Part shown: piece after piece, positions 46,389 to 55,607 of the stretch
How the letters are laid out: every line of letters begins with the position of its first letter
How positions within the stretch are numbered: the stretch's first letter is position 1
Source of the DNA: an uncultured Verrucomicrobia subdivision 3 bacterium
GTDB lineage: Bacteria; Verrucomicrobiota; Verrucomicrobiia; Limisphaerales; UBA11358
Assembly (NCBI GenBank): GCA_903850425.1
Contig: CAINLR010000093.1
Location: 55,594-119,593, forward strand
Length of the DNA stretch: 64,000 bases
Reading direction: 5' to 3'
Program-made: the position numbers and the translations under genes
Notes under the pieces: generated by a model
Told to the model about the DNA's origin: nothing
Seen by the model: only the letters and a program-made list of their open reading frames with translations
The model's database searches: none

Positions 46389-48584
46389 CTATTCCACCCG
46401 GCTGGCCAGGTCAATTCGCACCGTGGCCATCGGCGTGGATGCGCCGCCGCCCGTTTCAGCCGGGCTGGCGATGGGTTGTCGTTCGTAGGCATCCCACCAG
46501 TCAGACCTCGCCGTCACCGGCCAGTCGGCCGCTGCGGGACAGGCCAGCAACCGGGCGCGCAAATCGCTGGCGGATTGGGGCCGCGCGGCCGCGGCCTTGG
46601 CCAGACAATCGAGCAAGTGTGTTTCCATTTCCGCGCTGATGGGGTTCGTGGTGCGCTGACTCGGCGGAATGGGTGCCGAGTTCAATTGCTTCGCATGGAT
46701 TTCCACGACAGTTTCCGCATCGAAAATATATTGGCCGGTCAACAGGTAGTAACCGAGCGCGCCCAGGGAATAGAGGTCGCTGCGCGGATCAATGGGCGCG
46801 GAACCGTTGATCGCTTCCGGCGGCGTGAACCACGGCGTGCCTTCGACGACTTTCTCATCGGCCAGATTCACGGGTTCCAATGCACCGGCGTGGTATTCCC
46901 GCACGAGCCCGAAATCAAGAACTTTCACGCAGTCCGCCACGCCGCCACGCCGGCACAGAAAAACATTTCCCGGCTTGATGTCGCGATGGATGAGTCCCAG
47001 GGCGTGCGCCTCGGCCAATGAATCGCAGATTTGGGTGAGGATATGAATCACGCGACCTTCGGGTTGCGGACCATAATGCGCGATCAATTCGTGCAGGTTG
47101 AGGCCGCGCAGATACTCCATGGCGTAATAGAAAATGCCATCGGGCGTGTGGCCGTAGTCGTAAACCTGAATCGTGTTCGGATGTGTGAGCTGGCAGGTCA
47201 GGCATACTTCGCGTTCAAAGCGTGCGATAGACTCCGGGTCGGCGCGATCGGGCAAGAGTAGTTTAACGGCCGTGTCGCGGCGCAGCAGTGCGTGCCGGGC
47301 GCGATAGACCACGCCCATGCCGCCTTCACCGATTTTTTCCTCCAGCGTGTATTGGCCGAGTTGTTTCAACTTGAGTTCCGCTTCACTTAAGCGCCGACGC
47401 CAGGTGAGATTGGAAACCAGAAACAGTCCCGTCGCGCAGAGCAGCAGAAAGAGAAAGAGCCCCACGAAGACCGATTGCAAAACTCGCAACGGGCGATAAG
47501 CCTCGGCCGCATCAATCTGCGTGGCCACGCCAAAGCCGAATTGCGGCAGCCAGCATGAAGCGCCCACCACGGGCACGCCGCGATAGTCGCGGGCCGGCAC
47601 CACATCCACCGCATCTTCGCCATCCACCGCGCGGGCGACCAGTCTCGTCAAGGGCCGCGCGGCGGCCTCCGTGTTGGTGGCCTGAAATCCTGTGGCCAGA
47701 TCGCCGCCGGGATCATGCAGGCGAACATTCAGCGCGGAACTGGTGTTGGTGGCGCCGAGGAGTCCGAGTTGCCGGAGTTGATCGTCGAACCGGCTGTGGG
47801 AAATCAACAGCCCCGTCTGGTCAAACGCGTAAGTCTCGCCGGAAGTTCCCGAACGCGCCACGGAGAGAATCCGGGAAAATTCCTTGTCCGGATTGATGAT
47901 CAAGGCCAGCGCGCCCACGACGGCTCGGGCATCGTCATGCACCGGCGCGGCCACCTGCATCAAGGTTTCATCCCCGCGCCGGCTGCGGCCGGGATTCAGC
48001 GGCGGCGGACGATTTAAGCGGCGCAGGTCGTTCGTGCGTCCGGGGCCGGGACCGTTGCGGCCGGCGCGGCGTTGCATCAGCAATTCCGGCTTGAAGGGCG
48101 TGATGATGACCGGCTGGCCGGCCGCGAACAGCTCGGCAAATTTATTCGTGTGTGCGTCCGAAAGCTCAATATTTCCAGCCCATTGCGCCCGCACCGAATT
48201 GGCCACCACCATGAAATTGGTGTTCACCAACTGGGCGACCTCATAGCCCAGTTGCGCCAGCCGCGGCCGAAAATCTGTGACGAAGTGTTCCAGTTCCGGC
48301 GGGGACCGGAATTCCCGCCGGACCGGCGGCGGGGCTTGAAAAATTTGATTGGCGAGTTTCCGCACGTTCGGATCCTCGGCCAGCGAAGTGGCGAGCCGGG
48401 TCTGATTGGTGGACCAGATTCCGAGGGCGGTGACGTTGGCATTCAGCGTCGCGGTCAATTGCGCCCGCAACTGACTCTCAATCGTGTCGCGCAGCCGCGC
48501 ATTGCCCCACCAGCCCAACACCGCCACCAGGCCGGCGATGGCCAGCGGCAGAATCCAGAGCGGCAGTTTGAAACGTCCAAGCAT
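46389..48584 (-). CDS. Transmembrane serine/threonine protein kinase with Cache-like sensor
   Basis: This 731-residue receptor-like kinase has a first helix at about 8-25, an extracytoplasmic double-Cache-like region (about 30-375, with SGETYAFDQTGLLISHSR), a second helix (about 376-400) and a Pkn2-type kinase domain (about 412-680). Kinase landmarks are GEGGMGVVYRA starting at G419, ATP lysine K441 in AVKLLL, catalytic D535 in HRDIKPGN and DFGLV. The usual APE motif reads P-P-E. The protein ends with a short acidic and Ser/Thr-rich tail. It should sense a small ligand in the periplasm and phosphorylate cytoplasmic partners; neither ligand nor target is identifiable. An internal Arg/Pro-rich loop (about 175-205) is odd for a sensor domain. 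Confidence 0.9.
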   Translation of the reverse strand: MLGRFKLPLWILPLAIAGLVAVLGWWGNARLRDTIESQLRAQLTATLNANVTALGIWSTNQTRLATSLAEDPNVRKLANQIFQAPPPVRREFRSPPELEHFVTDFRPRLAQLGYEVAQLVNTNFMVVANSVRAQWAGNIELSDAHTNKFAELFAAGQPVIITPFKPELLMQRRAGRNGPGPGRTNDLRRLNRPPPLNPGRSRRGDETLMQVAAPVHDDARAVVGALALIINPDKEFSRILSVARSGTSGETYAFDQTGLLISHSRFDDQLRQLGLLGATNTSSALNVRLHDPGGDLATGFQATNTEAAARPLTRLVARAVDGEDAVDVVPARDYRGVPVVGASCWLPQFGFGVATQIDAAEAYRPLRVLQSVFVGLFLFLLLCATGLFLVSNLTWRRRLSEAELKLKQLGQYTLEEKIGEGGMGVVYRARHALLRRDTAVKLLLPDRADPESIARFEREVCLTCQLTHPNTIQVYDYGHTPDGIFYYAMEYLRGLNLHELIAHYGPQPEGRVIHILTQICDSLAEAHALGLIHRDIKPGNVFLCRRGGVADCVKVLDFGLVREYHAGALEPVNLADEKVVEGTPWFTPPEAINGSAPIDPRSDLYSLGALGYYLLTGQYIFDAETVVEIHAKQLNSAPIPPSQRTTNPISAEMETHLLDCLAKAAAARPQSASDLRARLLACPAAADWPVTARSDWWDAYERQPIASPAETGGGASTPMATVRIDLASRVE

Positions 48585-48821
48585 TCAGTTACTCAACGAG
48601 ACGCAATCGTAGCGGTTTGGGTTTCGTTAGTCCAACGCGCAGGCGAACTGGCGCCGGCAGCGGGCGCAATCCGCACTCTGCCCGGCGGCGGGGTCGCGGA
48701 CGCCCCAGCCGCCTGCCGCAGCCGCAGTGCCTATATTTCAATGGTAATTGCAGGGCGGCGGGGATGACTTCGATCCACTTTGAAAGTAATTTACACGCGA
48801 TCAAATTTATTTTTCCAACGC

Positions 48822-51800
48822 ATGAGCCTCGCATCCTTTATTTCATCCGCCCGCAAAACCATTTTCAGGAGCCGCCATATTGCCGGCGGCATTGGCGGCT
48901 GGCTGGCGGTTTTTTCCTGCGGCGCGACGACCCTGCTGGACGACACGTTCGCCGATGGCACGCGCATTAATCAAAGCCTCCCGACGGATGCCGCGTGGTA
49001 TGTGTCCAGCAGCGGTTCGTGGACGACCGCGGCGAACGCGCTGTCCGTGGTCAACGGCACGACGGCGATACTCGGTGTCAGTTATTTTGGCGTGAACGCC
49101 AGTTCGCCGGTGAGCCTCGGGGTGGGGGACACCCTGACCGTCACGGTTAAGTTCACTTTCAACAACGTCGCGGCGCAGAACAGCTCGCAAGGTTTTAAGC
49201 TGGGCGTTTATGACTTTGCGGACTCCACGCTCGCGCCAAAATGGGCGACGGCGGACCTGTCCAGCAACAGCGGTCAGGGCAGTGGCGTGCAAGGCTATTC
49301 CTTGTTTCAAAACTTTGGCGTGACGTTCAACAACTCCAGCCCGATGGACATCCGCAGCCGCACGAACCTGGCTTCGGCTTCCTTGCTCGGCACGAGCGGA
49401 GATCATAAGTCGCTCCTCACCGGGCCCGGCAGCACGAATGGTTTTCAGGGCTTCACCAACAGCGGACAATACTCGTTGCAGTTTGTTTTGTTCCGGACGA
49501 ATTCCACCAGCCTGTTCATCACGGTGACGTGGCAGAATGTTTCCGGCGGCGCGACGCTCTCGACTTCGGTGCTGGACACGAACGCGACAACCTTCAATTT
49601 CGACGGCATCGGTTTCCGTCCGGCGTCCGCTGCCAGTTCGGCGACCAACATCACCTTCAACGAAGTGCGCGTGGATTTTACGGGTGTGGGCGCGCCGCCG
49701 GCCATCAGCGTTTCGCCGGCGGATGTGGCGGCTTACACGGGGCAGAGCGCGTTTTTCAACGTCGTGTCCGACGGCAGCCCGCCCTTGAATTATCAATGGT
49801 ATTTCAACACCAACACGCCGCTCGGTGGCGCGACCAATGCCTCCCTCGCGCTGAGCAATCTGCAACTGACGAATGCCGGCAACTACTCGGTCATCGTGAC
49901 GAATTTGTATGGCGCGGACACGAGCGCCGTGGCGCAGCTCACCGTGACCGTGCCGCTGGCGCCGACGATTCTCGCCGAGCCGCAGAGCCTGACCGTGCTG
50001 CCTGGCGCGGGCGCAACCTTCAACGTGTCGGCGAACGGTTCGACGCCGTTGAGTTATCAATGGTTTTTTAACACCAACACCCCCGTCTTTGGCGCGAACA
50101 ATTCAACGCTGACGATTTACAATGTCCAGGCGACGAACGTCGGAACCTACTCTGTCATCGTCAACAATCTGGCCGGTTCGGCGACGAGTTCAGCGGCCCT
50201 GCTGCTGCTCAATACCAATGCCCTCGCGCCGACGTTTGTCTCGCCGCCGGCTTCCGTCATCGTGTTGGCGGGCGGCAGCGCCAGTTTCAGCGGCGCGGCT
50301 TCCGGCACCGCGCCGATTTATTATCAGTGGCTGAAAAACGGCTCGCCGATTGCCGGCGCAACCACGACCACGCTGAATTTTACCAACGTGCAGAATTCGG
50401 ATGCGGGCAGTTACTCACTCCTAGCCTCCAACAGCGTTGGCACGGCGACGAGCAGCGCGGCGACGTTGACCATCGCGTCGGGCGTGGTGATTCCAAACTC
50501 GGCTTACAATCTGACCGGCTTTGGCAACGGCACCACCGGCGGCGGCGTGATCGCGGAAACCAATGCGGCGTATCGGAAAGTTTATACCGCGCTCGATCTG
50601 GCGAATGCGTTCGTTGCGGCCTATAAAACTGAGGGTTCGGTGAAGGTCATCGAAATCATGAACGACCTCGATCTCGGCTGGAACGAGGTGGGCAGCGCGG
50701 TGCAGACGCTCGCCTCGACTCCGTTTCGCGCGCACAATCCGGCGCAGTTGCATCCGCGCCTGCTCGCGACCGGCGTGAGTCTGATTGACATCAAACCCAA
50801 GAGCGGGCTGACGATTTTTTCCGCGAACGGCGCGACGATCCGGCATGGCTGTTTCAACATCAAGAGCACCGCAAATATTATCGTGCGCAATTTGAAGTTT
50901 GATGAACTGTGGGAATGGGACGAGGCGAGCAAGGGCGGCTACGACAAGAACGACTGGGACTTCATTGACCTTGGCAACGGCGGCACGGTGACCAACATCT
51001 GGCTGGATCACTGCACTTTTACCAAGACTTACGATGGGCTGGTGGACATCAAGCAGGGCAGTTCCGGCATCACGATTTCCTGGTGCAAATACACCGGCGA
51101 CGACGGCGCGACCAACCCGAACAGTTGGGTGCGCCAGCAGATTGCTGCGCTCGAATCCAATAAAACGAGTTACGCGATGTTTAATTTTCTTCGCAACAAT
51201 GGATTCAGCACCGAGGACATCGTCACCGTCAGCCAGGGCCACGACAAGACACATCTCATCGGCGCCAACGATGGTGTGAGCAAACCCGCCAATGCGCTGG
51301 TCAACGCGCTGCACACCATCACGCTGCATCACGAGTGGTTCATGAATCCGTGGGACCGGCTGCCGCGATTGCGCGGCGGTAATGTCCACAACTACAATAT
51401 CTATGTGGACGACACGCTCGGTCTGGCGGCGAAGCGACTGCGCGACACCCGGGCGGCGGCGATGACTCCAGCCAACCAGAATACGCTGAACAACACTTAC
51501 AGCTTTAATCCGTTTCTCAACGGCAGCATCGCGACGGAAAGCGGCGCGGTGCTGGTGGAAAAATCCGTTTACCTGGACTGCCTCACGCCGCTGCGCAACA
51601 ACCAGACCGATCCGTCGAACCCGGCTTACACCGGAAAAATTCTCGCGCTCGATACCATTTACCAGATGGACGGCGCGTTTTTTCGCGGCAACAGCACGGA
51701 CCCCGGCGGCGCGAGCACGCTCGGCCCGGTGCAGGCGCCGGCGATTCCCTTCGCGTGGAATCTGCCCGGCGGCGGGCTGCCTTACACTTACACCATGGAT

Positions 51801-52382
51801 GATCCAAGCCAGCTCCAGTCGCTGCTTGCGGCGGGCGCGGGCGCGGGCGCGGTGACGTGGAACAAGACCAACTGGCTGCTGACAACTTACGCACCGACCG
51901 CGCCAATCATCGTGGCCCAGCCGCAAAGCCTGACGCTCGCGCCGGGCAACCCGGCGAACTTCATCGTGGTGGTGAGCGGCAGCGCGCCGTTGAGTTACCG
52001 TTGGTTTTTTAACACGAATACTTTTCTGGCCGAGGCAACGAACTCGTCGCTCTCGCTGCCAAACGTGCAGGCGACCAACGCCGGCAGCTACTCCGTGGTC
52101 ATCACAAACGCGGCGGGTGCCATTACGAGTTCGGTGGCGCGGCTGACAGTTTCCTCCGACATCGTCCGGCCGGAGATTTCCACCGTGGTTTTCAACCGCG
52201 GCGTTTTCAGTTTTAGCGTCAACGGCAGCGCCGGCCAAAGTTACCTTGTGCAGGCTTCCACCAATTTGACCGACTGGTCAACCCTGTTTACCACCAACCC
52301 AGCCGTGTTGCCGTTTACTTGGAATGATGCCGGGGCCAGCAATTTCATCCAGCGGTTTTATCGCATTCAACTCGGGCCATGA
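48822..52382 (+). CDS. Secreted PL1-type pectate lyase with Ig-like domains
   Basis: This exported polysaccharide lyase has about 1186 residues from ATG 48822. A leader (1-37) is followed by a beta-jellyroll domain (about 40-285) and three Ig-like domains with N-Y-Q-W and N-A-G-x-Y-S-V motifs (about 290-560). The parallel beta-helix lyase domain spans about 565-1025. A fourth Ig-like domain (about 1026-1115) and the shared tail ending FIQRFYRIQLGP complete it. Lyase landmarks are WLDHCTF with its calcium-site Asp, DGLVDIKQGSSGITISWC, and WDRLPRLRGGNVHNYN with the catalytic-Arg pattern. It would cut polygalacturonate by beta-elimination, feeding the GH105 enzymes and the kdu pathway. Confidence 0.9.
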   Translation: MSLASFISSARKTIFRSRHIAGGIGGWLAVFSCGATTLLDDTFADGTRINQSLPTDAAWYVSSSGSWTTAANALSVVNGTTAILGVSYFGVNASSPVSLGVGDTLTVTVKFTFNNVAAQNSSQGFKLGVYDFADSTLAPKWATADLSSNSGQGSGVQGYSLFQNFGVTFNNSSPMDIRSRTNLASASLLGTSGDHKSLLTGPGSTNGFQGFTNSGQYSLQFVLFRTNSTSLFITVTWQNVSGGATLSTSVLDTNATTFNFDGIGFRPASAASSATNITFNEVRVDFTGVGAPPAISVSPADVAAYTGQSAFFNVVSDGSPPLNYQWYFNTNTPLGGATNASLALSNLQLTNAGNYSVIVTNLYGADTSAVAQLTVTVPLAPTILAEPQSLTVLPGAGATFNVSANGSTPLSYQWFFNTNTPVFGANNSTLTIYNVQATNVGTYSVIVNNLAGSATSSAALLLLNTNALAPTFVSPPASVIVLAGGSASFSGAASGTAPIYYQWLKNGSPIAGATTTTLNFTNVQNSDAGSYSLLASNSVGTATSSAATLTIASGVVIPNSAYNLTGFGNGTTGGGVIAETNAAYRKVYTALDLANAFVAAYKTEGSVKVIEIMNDLDLGWNEVGSAVQTLASTPFRAHNPAQLHPRLLATGVSLIDIKPKSGLTIFSANGATIRHGCFNIKSTANIIVRNLKFDELWEWDEASKGGYDKNDWDFIDLGNGGTVTNIWLDHCTFTKTYDGLVDIKQGSSGITISWCKYTGDDGATNPNSWVRQQIAALESNKTSYAMFNFLRNNGFSTEDIVTVSQGHDKTHLIGANDGVSKPANALVNALHTITLHHEWFMNPWDRLPRLRGGNVHNYNIYVDDTLGLAAKRLRDTRAAAMTPANQNTLNNTYSFNPFLNGSIATESGAVLVEKSVYLDCLTPLRNNQTDPSNPAYTGKILALDTIYQMDGAFFRGNSTDPGGASTLGPVQAPAIPFAWNLPGGGLPYTYTMDDPSQLQSLLAAGAGAGAVTWNKTNWLLTTYAPTAPIIVAQPQSLTLAPGNPANFIVVVSGSAPLSYRWFFNTNTFLAEATNSSLSLPNVQATNAGSYSVVITNAAGAITSSVARLTVSSDIVRPEISTVVFNRGVFSFSVNGSAGQSYLVQASTNLTDWSTLFTTNPAVLPFTWNDAGASNFIQRFYRIQLGP

Positions 52383-52461
52383 GCCATGGCGGACTTGATT
52401 TGGTTTTCACCTGGCAAACCAAGTCAGCAGCCAACGGTTGTGAACTCGGAAAAATTGTTGC

Positions 52462-53637
52462 TCAACGCGCGGGCACTTCCAGCCGCTGGCGCAAACGGGT
52501 GGCGATCCAGCGCAGTTCATGCTCATTTTGTCCGGCCAGCAAACCGAACTTTTTCCCTGTGCGCGGATGAATCTGCAACTCCATCACCGGCTTGCTGTTC
52601 ACCTCCATGCCGCTGTGGTCGGTGCGAATGGCGGTGATGTCACTGCGGCTCAAACTGCGTTGTTTAGTTCCGAAAAGCCCCTTGGTCTCCACGCGCAGCG
52701 AGTTACCTTCGACCACCAATTCGGCGGAGCGCCGGCCCATGTTCACGGCAAATGCCAGCAGGGCCAAACCCACGAACCAGAAGCCCGAGAGGATGAGCGC
52801 GACGCCCCCAAACGATCCCTCTTTCCTGACGCCGGGGAGGACAAACATGAAGGTGAAGAAAGCGATGAACGAGCACCATATAAGGGCGCCAAGAAACAAA
52901 CCTTTGGACCCGCGCCAAATGCCGACCGGCGGCACGGTGATCCGCAGACCGTTGACTTGTTCAACCAATTGCATCCGGCTGCCAGCGGGTTGTTGCGGCA
53001 CGTCGCCAGCGTCGGCGGTCAGCAAGGTGTTCGCGACGACTTCGACTTTGACCGGCGCGATGGGATTTTTTCGGCCACCGACATAACCCTTCAACTCCTC
53101 CGCCACGCCGAGCAACCATTCCTTCGGATAGCCCAATACCATCAACTGTTTGGAACCATCCTCAAACACGGCGACCAGGCTGGAAAAATTTTCAAACTGC
53201 TTCGGCGCGGATTGCCTGCCGCTGTCCGAGGCAGTGGCCGCTGCCACTTCCAATCGGGCAACCGGCTGGCGCGACAACCGACGTTTCCAACGGAGCGGGC
53301 CCAGCACTTCCATGGCCTGAAGCTGACCTTCTTTCCAAGCTACGCGGCACCGGCCGAATAGTATTCCCAGGCCAAACACCATCGGCATGAGGCCGCCCAG
53401 CACGAATAATATTTGGAAGGCCAGGGCAAAAAACTCGAATTGCGCCTGGTCCGTTTTGGCGAGCCGGGTCACGCTTTCGAATATGCCTTTGGCGGGACTC
53501 CAGTCGAATAAGACACTGAAGCCAATCAGAAACACGCCCATCAGCCGGCCCCAGCCCAGCGGCCGGGCGGGAAAATCAAAACGCACATCGCCGCCTATGT
53601 ATTCGCGCTGAATCGCTCGGGACCAATCGGTTGTCAT
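52462..53637 (-). CDS. Membrane protein of unknown function
   Basis: This protein has 391 residues from the ATG at 53637. Two hydrophobic segments lie near residues 30-50 and 70-95, and a further pair at about 255-310. Between and after them are soluble beta-rich stretches (REYIGGDVRFDFPAR; ELVVEGNSLRVETKGLFG) that look like PH-like or DUF-type domains facing the cytoplasm. No catalytic motif is visible. It sits 57 bp downstream of the Gfo/Idh gene on the same strand and may be co-transcribed with it. Function unknown. Confidence 0.72.
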   Translation of the reverse strand: MTTDWSRAIQREYIGGDVRFDFPARPLGWGRLMGVFLIGFSVLFDWSPAKGIFESVTRLAKTDQAQFEFFALAFQILFVLGGLMPMVFGLGILFGRCRVAWKEGQLQAMEVLGPLRWKRRLSRQPVARLEVAAATASDSGRQSAPKQFENFSSLVAVFEDGSKQLMVLGYPKEWLLGVAEELKGYVGGRKNPIAPVKVEVVANTLLTADAGDVPQQPAGSRMQLVEQVNGLRITVPPVGIWRGSKGLFLGALIWCSFIAFFTFMFVLPGVRKEGSFGGVALILSGFWFVGLALLAFAVNMGRRSAELVVEGNSLRVETKGLFGTKQRSLSRSDITAIRTDHSGMEVNSKPVMELQIHPRTGKKFGLLAGQNEHELRWIATRLRQRLEVPAR

Positions 53638-53694
53638 GGGCGGCGATTCTTCACGCCAACGAATTGGATGTCGAGCGAACAATGACGAGCGACC

Positions 53695-55020
53695 TCAGGC
53701 AAGTTTCCACGGCGCGCGGTATTCGCGGGTGAGCCAGGACGCTTCGCCAGTGCCAGCTACGAACGCTTCCTTCTCGGAATTCCACTTCAAACCTTTGCCG
53801 CTGAAATAAACCATGTTCGCCAGATTGCAAACCGTGGCGGAACGATGGCCAGTCTCCACATCGCAGCACGGCAGCTCGCGCGAGCGCATGCACTTCACCC
53901 AATCCGTGATGTGATTGGTGCTGCGATAAAGGCGCACGGCATCCGGGGGCAACAATTCCTTGAGCAAGGGCGAGTAGTCATCCATCACCCCGGACTTCAG
54001 CGTGTCGCCGAGCCACAGCTGAAACTTGCCGCGGTTCACATAGAGTTTGCCTTTGTCGCCATAGAACGTGACGCCGTTGCCGGGTTGATGCGTCACTTCC
54101 GTGCCGTTGGGATAACGCCAGCGCACGCCGGATTGCGCTTTCGGATCGGCCACGGGGAAAAACTCCACCGGGCCGCTGGTGTCGTAACCGAAGGCCCATT
54201 GCACGATGTCGAAATGGTGTGCGCCCCAATCGCACACCTTGCCACCACCGTATTCGCGATACTGCCGCCATTGCGGATAACCTTTCGGCATCCCGCGTGG
54301 GCTCAAGATGGAATTGTAAGGCCGCTTCGGAGCCGGCCCGAGCCAGAGATCCCAATCGAGTCCCGGCTCGGCGGGTTCTTCCGGCAGATCGCAGAACACC
54401 GGCGGACCGGCGACGGCGGCATCCACTTTGGCCACGGTGCCGAGCACGCCATTGCGAACGAGTTCGCACGCGGCGCGAAATTCGCCCATCGAACGCTGCA
54501 TGGAGCCCACTTGAAGAATCCGTTTGTTCGCGCGGACGGCATTCACCATCGCCCTGCCTTCGAGAATCGTGTGCGTCATGGGCTTTTCGCAATAGACATC
54601 CTTGCCCGCGTTGAGGGCGGCGATGGCAATGAGCGCGTGCCAGTGATCCGGCGTGGCGACGACCACAGCGTCGATATCCTTGCGCGCGAGCAGTTCGCGG
54701 AAATCGCTGTAATCGGCACAGACGAAGCCGGTGCCCGCGGTCTTGCCCTTGTTGTAAGCGGTTTCCACTTTCTTCTTCGCCAGGTTCCGCCGGGTGGAAT
54801 CCACGTCGCTCACGGCCAGCACGCGAAAATCATTGCGCGGCAGGCACGCGCCTAGCAGTCCGTTGCCCTGCTTGCCAATGCCAATGAAACCAAGGTTGAT
54901 CTTGCTGTTGGCGGGAGTCTCGGCCGACCAGAGCGAGCTGGGCAGAATGAATGGGGCGGCCCCAATGACGGCGGCAGCCTTAAAAAATTGACGACGATTC
55001 ACAGATTGAAATGTGGCCAT
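53695..55020 (-). CDS. Tat-exported Gfo/Idh/MocA-family oxidoreductase
   Basis: This 441-residue NAD(P)-dependent sugar or inositol dehydrogenase-like protein has a twin-arginine leader. NRRQFFKAAA at residues 8-17 is the Tat motif, followed by a hydrophobic stretch to about residue 32. The Rossmann loop GFIGIGKQGNG (44-54) and the catalytic lysine K146 in YCEKPMTH are present. Residues 240-300 contain YGGGKVCDWGAHHFDIVQWA, typical of the exported Planctomycetes/Verrucomicrobia subgroup. Export folded with bound cofactor through Tat is expected. The substrate is unknown but presumably a sugar derivative. Confidence 0.9.
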   Translation of the reverse strand: MATFQSVNRRQFFKAAAVIGAAPFILPSSLWSAETPANSKINLGFIGIGKQGNGLLGACLPRNDFRVLAVSDVDSTRRNLAKKKVETAYNKGKTAGTGFVCADYSDFRELLARKDIDAVVVATPDHWHALIAIAALNAGKDVYCEKPMTHTILEGRAMVNAVRANKRILQVGSMQRSMGEFRAACELVRNGVLGTVAKVDAAVAGPPVFCDLPEEPAEPGLDWDLWLGPAPKRPYNSILSPRGMPKGYPQWRQYREYGGGKVCDWGAHHFDIVQWAFGYDTSGPVEFFPVADPKAQSGVRWRYPNGTEVTHQPGNGVTFYGDKGKLYVNRGKFQLWLGDTLKSGVMDDYSPLLKELLPPDAVRLYRSTNHITDWVKCMRSRELPCCDVETGHRSATVCNLANMVYFSGKGLKWNSEKEAFVAGTGEASWLTREYRAPWKLA

Positions 55021-55061
55021 AATAATACTTACCGCAACAGACGTCGGCGTTCGTTTGACCG

Positions 55062-55604
55062 TTACGAAAAAACGGGGGCGACCGCTTTGAGATGTTTCGC
55101 CATGATAAAATCATCCATCACGAACCCGCCGCCAAATTCCGTGAGGACCGATTCCGCCACGGTAAAACCGTTGCGCTGATAGGCCGCAATGGCGCGGGCG
55201 TTGCGCTTGTTGACGGCCAGAATCAGCCGGGTCGCCCCAAGCCCTCGCGCTTCGGCCTCGGCATGTTGCAGCAGCCGGCTCCCCAAGCCGCGACCGTGCA
55301 GCTCCGGCCGGAGATATAGCTTGTGCAACTTGCAAACTCCGGGCGTTCCGGTCGGACCGATCGAGGAGTAACCCATTAGTTGTCCGTCCACAATCAACCG
55401 GTAAAAGCGGATTCCCTGCGCCCGGATTTCGTCGCGCAACTTGTCCAGCGCATACATCCGCGCCAGCATGAACTCGATCTGTTCGATCGTCACAATCGTC
55501 GGATAAACCGCGCGCCAGATGACGCCAGCGAGGTGGGCGATGGCGGGAAGGTCCGCCTCGGTGGCGGGTAAAATGCAGGCTGTGGGTGAAGGCTCCTGGT
55601 TCAT
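55062..55604 (-). CDS. GNAT-family N-acetyltransferase
   Basis: This 180-residue acetyl-CoA-dependent acetyltransferase has motif A visible as LYLRPELHGRGLGSRLLQHAEAEA (the R-x-x-G-x-G loop) and motif B as VNKRNARAIAAYQRNGF. The acceptor is unknown. The gene starts only 3 bp after the stop of the DUF2891 gene, so the two are almost certainly translated from one message. It is cytoplasmic. Confidence 0.87.
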   Translation of the reverse strand: MNQEPSPTACILPATEADLPAIAHLAGVIWRAVYPTIVTIEQIEFMLARMYALDKLRDEIRAQGIRFYRLIVDGQLMGYSSIGPTGTPGVCKLHKLYLRPELHGRGLGSRLLQHAEAEARGLGATRLILAVNKRNARAIAAYQRNGFTVAESVLTEFGGGFVMDDFIMAKHLKAVAPVFS

Positions 55605-55607
55605 GCG

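Noticed and set aside
52204..52382. Type IX (Por) secretion tail
   Set aside because: Similar position and size, but I do not see the characteristic late Gly-Lys/Val motifs, and the S-T-N-L-T-x-W pattern is not typical of that family; the tail is left unnamed.
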